From: Syntrophaceae bacterium
GTDB taxonomy: Bacteria > Desulfobacterota > Syntrophorhabdia > Syntrophorhabdales > WCHB1-27
Direction: 5' to 3'
Assembly (NCBI GenBank): GCA_003165115.1
Contig: PLSJ01000384.1
Coordinates: 1-10,593, forward strand
DNA: 10,593 nucleotides
Shown: in pieces, positions 4,840 to 10,593 of the stretch
Layout: the number at the start of each line of letters is the position of its first letter
Position numbering within the stretch: the first letter of the stretch is position 1
Made by a program: the position numbers and the translations under genes
Notes under the pieces: generated by a model
What the model was told of the DNA's origin: nothing
What the model saw: only the letters and a program-made list of their open reading frames with translations
Databases searched by the model: none

Positions 4840-7131
4840 ATGGAGCTGACCACCGTAGGAAAAAGGATCGCGAAGAAGGACGCCCCTTCCAAGGTGACGG
4901 GGAGCGCCGTGTTCATCCAGGACGTGGCCCTGCAGGGGATGCTCTACGGCAAGATCCTCTACAGCCGTTATCCCCATGCGCGGATCAAGCGCATCGACAC
5001 AACAAAGGCGGAGGCGCTCGCGGGCGTCAAGGCGGTCCTCACGGGCACCACCATCCCCGCCTTCACCTTCGGCGTCTATAAGGATAATCCCCCGCTGAAA
5101 GCGGGAAAGGTCTGTTCCCTCAGGGACGAAGTGGCGGCGGTTGCCGCGATTGATCCGGACATCGCGGAGGCGGCCCTCGACCTGATAGAGGTGGAGTACG
5201 AGGAGCTGCCCGCCGTGTTCGACCCCATCGAGGCAATGAAGGAGGGCGCTCCCCTCATCCATGAAAGCCACGTCGGGGGCAAGGAGAAGAAACCGACGAA
5301 CGTGCTCAACCTGCCCTGGAGGCTGCTCGCGGGTGACGTGGAGAGCGCCAGGAAAGAGGCTGCCTTTGTCGTGGAGGGCACCTTCAGGACGCAGTGGGTA
5401 ACGCACTGCTGCCTGGGCACCAGCGGCTGCGTCGCCCTTTTCGACGCGGCGAACAACCTGACCGTCTACAGCAACACCCAGATCCCCTCCCTGGCCCAGA
5501 AGGACTTCGTCGAAGCCCTGGGCACTTTCGGTTTGAAGAACAGGAAGGTGAGGATCATACAGAGCGTTATAGGAGGCGGCTTCGGGAGCAAGCTCGATAC
5601 CTACGCGTACGAGTACATCGCGATCCTTCTCGCCATGAAGACGAGACGGCCGGTGAAATTCGTCTTCACGAGGGAAGAGGAATTCCTCGCCACCTCCCCG
5701 AGGCAGTGCTCGATCACCCGCATCTCTCAAGGGTGCACGAAAGAGGGAAAGCTCCTCTTCAGGGACATGGAGATGATCCTGGACAACGGCGCCTATACGT
5801 CCTGGGGCGCCACCACCCCCTCCGTGATGATGCTCCCCATATCGTCCCTCTATAAGGTGCCGAACATCAAATACGTCGCAAAGTGCGTCTACACGAACAA
5901 CACCTACAGCCAGGCCATGAGGGGCTACGGGAACCCGCAGGCGACCTTTGCCATAGAGTCCTCTATCGAGGAGCTGGCGGAGGCCGCGGGCATCGATCCC
6001 TACGAGTTCAGGATGATCAACGCGAACGAGCCCGGAGAGACGACCCCGCAGCGTTTCAAGATCACCAGTTGCGGCATGAAGGAATGCATGCAAGAGGTGA
6101 AGGGCAGGCTCGGCTGGAGCGGGAAAAGGCGCGAGAAGAGCGGCCGCGGGTTCGGCATGGCCACCCTCGTGCACGTGGGCGGCGGCGCCCGCGTCTATAA
6201 ATCCGATGGCTGCGGTACCATCATCAAGGTCGACGACTACGGAAAGGTCGATGTCTTCACGGGTTCCTCCGACATCGGGCAGGGGTCGGAGACGGTCATT
6301 GCCCAGATCGTCGCGGAAGTCCTCGGGGTCCCCATGGACGACATCAACGTCATAAACAACGATACCGATGTCTGCCCCTGGGACGTGGGAGCCCATGCGA
6401 GCCGGACCACTTTTGTCGCGGGCAATTCGGCCCTCGGGGCGGCCAGGGAGATCCGCCGGCAGATCTTCGAGGCGGCGGCTTCGGCGCTCGAAGAGGACCC
6501 GTCGGGGCTCGAGATCAAGGCGGGCACCATATTCGCCAGGCACAATAACGAAAAGAAGATAGCCCTCGGCAAGGTCCTGCGGAACATACATTATATGCCC
6601 GGCGGAAAGATGCTTATGGCCGAATACTTCTACGATCCACCTAACGAGAATTTCGACCGCGAGTTCAAGGGCAACCTTTCGGTCACCTACGCCTACGGCG
6701 CCCATGGGGTCGAGGTCGAGGTCGACAGGGAAACGGGCCAGGTGCGGATCATCAATTACGTAGCCGCCCATGACGTGGGCAAGGCCCTCAACCCCATGCT
6801 TCTGGAGGGGCAGATATCGGGCGGCGGCGCGATGGGTCTCGGCTACGCGCTCATGGAGAACATGGTCTATAAGGACGGCAGGTTGATGAACCCGAACTAC
6901 CTGGACTACAAGATGCTCACCGCAAGGGATATACCGCCCATGCAGGCCGTAATCGTCGAGACGGACGAGCAGGACGGCCCCTATGGCGCAAAAGGCATAG
7001 GCGAGCCTGGTCTCGTGCCGACGGCGCCCGCCATCGCAAACGCCATATACGATGCAGTGGGGGTGAGGATTCGGGATCTGCCCATCACGGCGGAGAAGGT
7101 CCTCGCCGCGCTGAAGGCGCGGAAGGAGTAG
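4840..7131 (+). CDS. Molybdenum hydroxylase molybdopterin-binding (large) subunit, CoxL/XdhA/HcrA type
   Basis: A catalytic subunit of 763 residues, normal for the family. The N-terminal domain has KVTGSAVFIQDV and GMLYGKILYSRYPHARI. The molybdenum-cofactor domains show VIGGGFGSK (glycine run from 245), AMRGYGNPQ (359-367), DIGQGSET (478-485) and KGIGEPG (718-724), the last holding Glu722, equivalent to the catalytic glutamate of xanthine dehydrogenase. The enzyme should hydroxylate a carbon of an N-heterocycle, aldehyde or similar, or in the 4-hydroxybenzoyl-CoA reductase branch remove a ring hydroxyl; the sequence does not decide. Where many relatives have a (H)xxxEP motif after the first domain, this one reads HCCLGTSGC (189-197). 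The CO dehydrogenase active-site cysteine loop (VAYRCSFR) is absent, since the matching place reads SQAMRGYG. Start: ATG 4840 is preferred, 7 nt after GGGGGA; ATG 4834, overlapping the previous stop, is possible and adds two residues. Confidence 0.94.
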   Translation: MELTTVGKRIAKKDAPSKVTGSAVFIQDVALQGMLYGKILYSRYPHARIKRIDTTKAEALAGVKAVLTGTTIPAFTFGVYKDNPPLKAGKVCSLRDEVAAVAAIDPDIAEAALDLIEVEYEELPAVFDPIEAMKEGAPLIHESHVGGKEKKPTNVLNLPWRLLAGDVESARKEAAFVVEGTFRTQWVTHCCLGTSGCVALFDAANNLTVYSNTQIPSLAQKDFVEALGTFGLKNRKVRIIQSVIGGGFGSKLDTYAYEYIAILLAMKTRRPVKFVFTREEEFLATSPRQCSITRISQGCTKEGKLLFRDMEMILDNGAYTSWGATTPSVMMLPISSLYKVPNIKYVAKCVYTNNTYSQAMRGYGNPQATFAIESSIEELAEAAGIDPYEFRMINANEPGETTPQRFKITSCGMKECMQEVKGRLGWSGKRREKSGRGFGMATLVHVGGGARVYKSDGCGTIIKVDDYGKVDVFTGSSDIGQGSETVIAQIVAEVLGVPMDDINVINNDTDVCPWDVGAHASRTTFVAGNSALGAAREIRRQIFEAAASALEEDPSGLEIKAGTIFARHNNEKKIALGKVLRNIHYMPGGKMLMAEYFYDPPNENFDREFKGNLSVTYAYGAHGVEVEVDRETGQVRIINYVAAHDVGKALNPMLLEGQISGGGAMGLGYALMENMVYKDGRLMNPNYLDYKMLTARDIPPMQAVIVETDEQDGPYGAKGIGEPGLVPTAPAIANAIYDAVGVRIRDLPITAEKVLAALKARKE

Positions 7132-7146
7132 AGCGCATTCGGTTCA

Positions 7147-7229
7147 TCCTTTTCATGAGGGGGAGGCCGGGGCACCCGCGAAGCGGGTCGTGGCTTCGCC
7201 GGCGGAGGGGGCGACGCGCGCCCCAGTAA
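7147..7229 (+). repeat. Structured intergenic repeat, copy 3 (long variant)
   Basis: This is the same element as copy 2, in the same orientation, filling most of the 110-bp gap between the Mo subunit and hyuA. Nested stems are GCCGG (7166-7170) with CCGGC (7199-7203), and CCCGC (7175-7179) with GCGGG (7183-7187) around GAA. The tail reads GGGGCG-ACGCG-CGCCCC (7208-7224); a base change relative to copies 1 and 2 (GAGCCCC to GCGCCCC) lengthens the stem by one pair. As with copy 2, the element ends just before a ribosome-binding site, AAAGGAGA at 7228-7235. There is no poly-T tract, so it is not a classic terminator. Confidence 0.82.
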
Positions 7230-7241
7230 AGGAGACATAGC

Positions 7242-9338
7242 ATGGAGGAAAAGTACTACCGCCTGGGCTGTGACATCGGGGGGACTTTCACCGACTTTGT
7301 CCTGCTGGACGACAAGACCGGCGAGATAAAGACCGGCAAGTGTCTCACGACGCCGAGAGACCCGTCGGACGCGGTGGAACAGGGCATCAGGACGCTGGAG
7401 GCCGTGACCCCTGGGTTCGTGCCGAAGCTCCACGAGCTGATTCACGGCACCACGCTGGTAATCAACGCCATCATCGAGAGAAAGGGCGCGAGGACCGCCC
7501 TCATCACCACGAAGGGTTTCAGGGACGTCCTGGAGATAGGGAGGGAGATGCGCTATGCGCCCTACGATATCTTCGCGGAGTTTCCAAGGCCCCTGATACC
7601 GAGGAAGTACCGGTTCGAGGTCGATGAGAGGGTCAGGAGCGACGGGACCGTCATCAAGCCCCTCGACCCCGACGAGGCAAGGCGCATCGTGCGGACACTA
7701 CCCGGCCTGGGCATCGAGTCCGTGGCCGTCTGCCTGCTCAACTCCTTCGAGAATCCTGCCCACGAGCTGATGCTCCTGGAAATCATCGAGAAGGAAGCCC
7801 CCGGCATACCTGTCTCCATCTCGTACCACGTGCTGCCCCAGATAAAGGAGTACGAGAGGACCAGCACCACCGCCACCAACGCCTACGTGAAGCCCCTCAC
7901 CGGAAGGTACCTGTCGAAGCTTGCCGGGAGGCTCGATTCGATAGGCTTCAAGGGAAAACTCTTTATCATGCTCTCAAGCGGCGGTGTGACCTCCGTCGAA
8001 ACGGCCGCCGAGTTCCCCGTGAGGATCATCGAGTCGGGTCCGACCGCCGCCGTCATAGCGGGTCAGTACTATGGCAAGCACTTCAACATCTCCGAAATGT
8101 TCTGCTTTGACATGGGCGGCACGACGGCCAAATCATGCCTCATACAGAAAGGGGTCGCCGGTGTCGTGCCTACCTTCGAGGTAGGCCGCGTGCAGAGGTT
8201 CATGAAGGGGAGCGGCCTGACCATCCAGGTGCCTGTCGTCGACCTGATGGAGATCGGCGCGGGCGGCGGCAGCATCGCGAAGGTGAGCAGGATGGGCACG
8301 CTCCAGGTGGGCCCGGAGAGCTCGGGCGCGGACCCCGGCCCCTTGTGCTACGGCAGGGGAGGGACAGACCCCTGCGTCACCGACGCCGACCTGCTCCTGG
8401 GGTATCTCGATGAGAACTATTTCCTCGGCGGAGAGATGCGGCTCGACAGGGAAGCCGCGCGGCGCGGCGTCATGGAGCGGATCGCGAAGCCCCTCGGAGT
8501 CACCTACGAGCAGGCCATCTGGGGCATCCATGACCTCATCAACGAGACCATGGCCGGCGCGGCGAAGACGCATATCGCGGAAAAAGGCGGCAACCCGAAG
8601 ATCGTCACCATCGCCGCCTTTGGCGGGGCGGGTCCGGTTCACGCCTATGGTCTCGTCAGGAAGCTGGGCGCCCCTCGCCTGCTTGTCCCCCCGAACGCGG
8701 GCGTCGGCTCGGCCCTCGGCTTCTTCACCGCCCCGAGGGCATTCGATCTCCTCAGGAGCCACAAAGTCTCCCTGACGAAGGCCCGTTTCGAGGAGATAGA
8801 GCAGATCTTCGCCGCCCTCGAAGAGGAAGCCGCCAGGACGCTCAAGAAAGAGAGCGGGGGGGAATCGATCCGGTTCGAGAGGTCCCTCGACATGCGTTTC
8901 GTCGGGCAGGGGGCGGAAACGGACGTACCCATTTCGAACGGCCCGTTCTCGAAGATAGAGAGGGCGGAGATTCGCCGCCGTTTCGATGAAGTCTACGAGA
9001 AGCTGTACGGGAGGACCTATCCCGACTCTGAGGTGGAGTTCATCAATTTCAAGGTGAGGGCCAGCCTCCCTGAGAAGCTGCTGCAGCTGCCGAAATTGGA
9101 AAAGAAGAAGGGACAGACCCTCGAAGACGCGATCAGGGGAAAACGGGACGCTTACTCCCCCATTGCGAAAGACTTCATCCCCTATACCGTGTACGATCGC
9201 TACAAGTTGTTTCCGGACGCGGCTTTTCGCGGTCCCGCCATCATCGAAGAGAAGGAATCGACCCTCATTGTGGGGGAAGATGCGCTCGTGCGGACGGACG
9301 AGTTCGGATTTCTCTGGGTCGATCTCAAGGAGGCGTGA
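7242..9338 (+). CDS. Hydantoinase/oxoprolinase family subunit A (ATP-binding; HyuA/AcxA-like)
   Basis: A 698-residue protein matching the A-type subunit of ATP-dependent hydantoinases, 5-oxoprolinases and acetone/acetophenone carboxylases. In this family the A subunit has an actin-like ATPase fold and phosphorylates the substrate or an intermediate. The N-terminal phosphate loop reads GCDIGGTFTDFVLLD (9-23), followed by HGTTLVINAIIERKGARTAL (68-87), the usual Hydant_A N-domain signature. The central domain has SSGGVTSVETA, ESGPTAAVIAG, a second phosphate motif DMGGTT (290-295), GAGGGSIA, SSGADPGPLCYGRGG and AAFGGAGPVHA (458-468). The C-terminal domain contains MRFVGQGAE. It lies 2 nt before the B-type subunit, as expected for a heteromeric enzyme. 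Whether the pair opens a cyclic amide/imide or carboxylates a ketone is not resolved by sequence reading. The start at 7242 has AAAGGAGA in good position. Confidence 0.93.
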   Translation: MEEKYYRLGCDIGGTFTDFVLLDDKTGEIKTGKCLTTPRDPSDAVEQGIRTLEAVTPGFVPKLHELIHGTTLVINAIIERKGARTALITTKGFRDVLEIGREMRYAPYDIFAEFPRPLIPRKYRFEVDERVRSDGTVIKPLDPDEARRIVRTLPGLGIESVAVCLLNSFENPAHELMLLEIIEKEAPGIPVSISYHVLPQIKEYERTSTTATNAYVKPLTGRYLSKLAGRLDSIGFKGKLFIMLSSGGVTSVETAAEFPVRIIESGPTAAVIAGQYYGKHFNISEMFCFDMGGTTAKSCLIQKGVAGVVPTFEVGRVQRFMKGSGLTIQVPVVDLMEIGAGGGSIAKVSRMGTLQVGPESSGADPGPLCYGRGGTDPCVTDADLLLGYLDENYFLGGEMRLDREAARRGVMERIAKPLGVTYEQAIWGIHDLINETMAGAAKTHIAEKGGNPKIVTIAAFGGAGPVHAYGLVRKLGAPRLLVPPNAGVGSALGFFTAPRAFDLLRSHKVSLTKARFEEIEQIFAALEEEAARTLKKESGGESIRFERSLDMRFVGQGAETDVPISNGPFSKIERAEIRRRFDEVYEKLYGRTYPDSEVEFINFKVRASLPEKLLQLPKLEKKKGQTLEDAIRGKRDAYSPIAKDFIPYTVYDRYKLFPDAAFRGPAIIEEKESTLIVGEDALVRTDEFGFLWVDLKEA
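9327..9333 (+). promoter_or_regulatory. Shine-Dalgarno site of the HyuB-type gene
   Basis: AAGGAGG inside the last codons of the A-subunit gene, 7 nt before ATG 9341, consistent with coupled translation of the two subunits. Confidence 0.75.
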
Positions 9339-9340
9339 AA

Positions 9341-10593
9341 ATGGCAACGACGTTCGACCCTATTACCCTGGAGATCCTCTGGCGCAGGCTGATCTCCATC
9401 GTGGATGAAGCTGACGGAACGGTCGCCCGCACCGCCTTTTCGAGCCTGCTCCGCGATGCCCACGACTACACCTGCATGTTTACCGACAGGCAGGGACGCG
9501 AGCTGGCCCAGGGGTCTTTTGCAACCCCCGGCCAATCGGGCGCGATGGCCCTGGGCATCAAAAACCTCGTCAACAGCCTGTCCGCGGACACGTACAGGCC
9601 GGGGGACGTCTTCATCACGAACGACCCGTGGGCGCTGGCGGGCCACCTCAACGACGTCTGCGTCATGAGCCCCATCTTCTACAACGGCACGCTGGTGGCT
9701 TTTACCGCCTGCGTCTTCCATCACTCCGATATCGGAGGCCGCGTCTCGTCGGACAACCATGAAGTATTCGAGGAAGGCCTCTTCATCCCTCTCGTCAAGC
9801 TCTACAAAGAAGGAGTCCTCAACGACTCGGTGCTCGACATGATCAGGTGGAACGTGCGGACGCCCGATGAGGTCGTCGGCGATATCAGGTCGCAGATCGC
9901 GGCCAACCACGTCTGCGCCGAGAAGATATGCCAGATGCTTAAGGAAAATGGGCTCGAAGACCTCGACGACCTGGCCGAGCAGATCATCAGCCGCACCGAG
10001 AAGAGCATGAGGGAGGAGATCGCGAAGATCCCGGACGGGGTTTACCCGGCCGAAGGTATCGTGGAGCAGATGACGGGCAGGGGAGACGTCCTGATCAAGG
10101 CCGCCGTCGAGGTGAAGGGGAGCGACATCACGGTGGACCTCGCCGGCTCTTCCCCGCAGGTCGATTGGGGCGGCAACGTCGTCTTCAATTTTACCTATGC
10201 CTACGTGTTCATGGCCATGAAAAGCATGTTCGGTCCCGATATCCCGAATAACGAGGGCTGCGCCCGACCCATCCGCCTGACGGCGCCCGAGGGGAGCGTC
10301 GTCAATTGCCGCTTCCCCGCGGCAGTGGCGGCGCGGATGGTGGTCGGCCACTTTCTCACCGAGATCATTTACAGGGCCTTATCCGCTGCCCAGCCCGCAA
10401 AGGTGATCGCGGCCAGCGGCGGCACCCCGGCGGCGATGAATGTATTCTACGGCAAGAGAAACGACGGCAAGCCGTGGCACTCGGTGATAATCAGGGGCGG
10501 GGGCATGGGGGCGGGGGCCGCCGGTGACGGCAACTACGTCTATATCTTTCCCGCGAACGGCGCGGGCACGCCCGTGGAGATATTCGAGAACGA
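9341..10593 (+). CDS. Hydantoinase/oxoprolinase family subunit B (HyuB/AcxB-like), C-terminus cut by the window end
   Basis: The first 417 residues of a protein that normally has about 520-600; the frame is open to the last base. It begins DPITLEILWRRLISIVDEAD, the usual Hydant_B start, followed by RTAFSSLLRDAHDYTCMF (30-47), NDPWALAGHLNDV (94-106), FHHSDIGG (126-133) and EEGLFIPLVKLY (144-155). Asp42, Asp95, His102, Asp105, His127, His128 and Asp130 lie in the conserved positions from which this family draws its metal ligands. Later blocks are GRGDV, DLAGSSPQVDWGGN and VVGHFLTEIIYRAL. The B subunit holds the metal site that performs the hydrolysis or carboxylation using the phosphorylated intermediate made with the A subunit. 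The gene starts 2 nt after the A-subunit stop. If a small third subunit of acetone-carboxylase type exists, it would lie beyond the window. Confidence 0.92.
   Translation, partial: MATTFDPITLEILWRRLISIVDEADGTVARTAFSSLLRDAHDYTCMFTDRQGRELAQGSFATPGQSGAMALGIKNLVNSLSADTYRPGDVFITNDPWALAGHLNDVCVMSPIFYNGTLVAFTACVFHHSDIGGRVSSDNHEVFEEGLFIPLVKLYKEGVLNDSVLDMIRWNVRTPDEVVGDIRSQIAANHVCAEKICQMLKENGLEDLDDLAEQIISRTEKSMREEIAKIPDGVYPAEGIVEQMTGRGDVLIKAAVEVKGSDITVDLAGSSPQVDWGGNVVFNFTYAYVFMAMKSMFGPDIPNNEGCARPIRLTAPEGSVVNCRFPAAVAARMVVGHFLTEIIYRALSAAQPAKVIAASGGTPAAMNVFYGKRNDGKPWHSVIIRGGGMGAGAAGDGNYVYIFPANGAGTPVEIFEN

Noticed and set aside
4717..6771. 684-codon minus-strand open frame opposite the Mo subunit
   Set aside because: A shadow frame: no motif, no ribosome-binding site of note, and the opposite strand has a complete conserved Mo subunit.
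8133..9347. Minus-strand open frame opposite the HyuA-type gene
   Set aside because: Antisense composition only; the + strand encodes the conserved central and C-terminal HyuA domains.

Overview
The window is a GC-rich bacterial segment in which every gene I can support lies on the + strand: eight genes, two of them cut by the window edges. The products are enzymes of CoA-thioester, molybdenum-hydroxylase and ATP-dependent amide/carboxylation chemistry. With no oxygenase in view, and with a split B12 mutase next to a PaaK-type ligase, an anaerobic or syntrophic degrader fits best (for example a Desulfobacterota/Syntrophorhabdia-like lineage). That taxonomic guess is inference from gene content and style; no marker gene is present.

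Layout. (1) 1-1808: end of a small cobalamin-binding mutase subunit, then a complete 542-residue catalytic subunit of a methylmalonyl-CoA-mutase-family enzyme. (2) 1850-3142: a PaaK-type AMP-forming acyl-CoA ligase. (3) 3143-3395: a gene-free gap with two copies of a structured GC-rich repeat and a duplicated 43-bp piece of the ligase 3' end. (4) 3396-7131: a three-gene molybdenum hydroxylase in the order FAD, [2Fe-2S], Mo subunit, nearly without gaps. (5) 7132-7241: a gap with a third copy of the same repeat. (6) 7242-10593: HyuA- and HyuB-type hydantoinase/oxoprolinase/carboxylase subunits, HyuB running off the end.

Together the genes look like one catabolic cluster of three modules separated by repeat-bearing gaps. 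A plausible reading (inference) is that the Mo enzyme hydroxylates or reduces a ring or acyl-CoA, HyuAB opens a lactam/imide or carboxylates a ketone at the cost of ATP, the ligase makes a CoA thioester, and the mutase rearranges the carbon skeleton. The substrate cannot be named from sequence. The most noteworthy points are the mutase, which keeps the Tyr/Arg/His set of methylmalonyl-CoA mutase but has lost two otherwise well kept active-site motifs, the unusual combination of modules, and the repeat family with its adjacent duplication of the ligase gene end.
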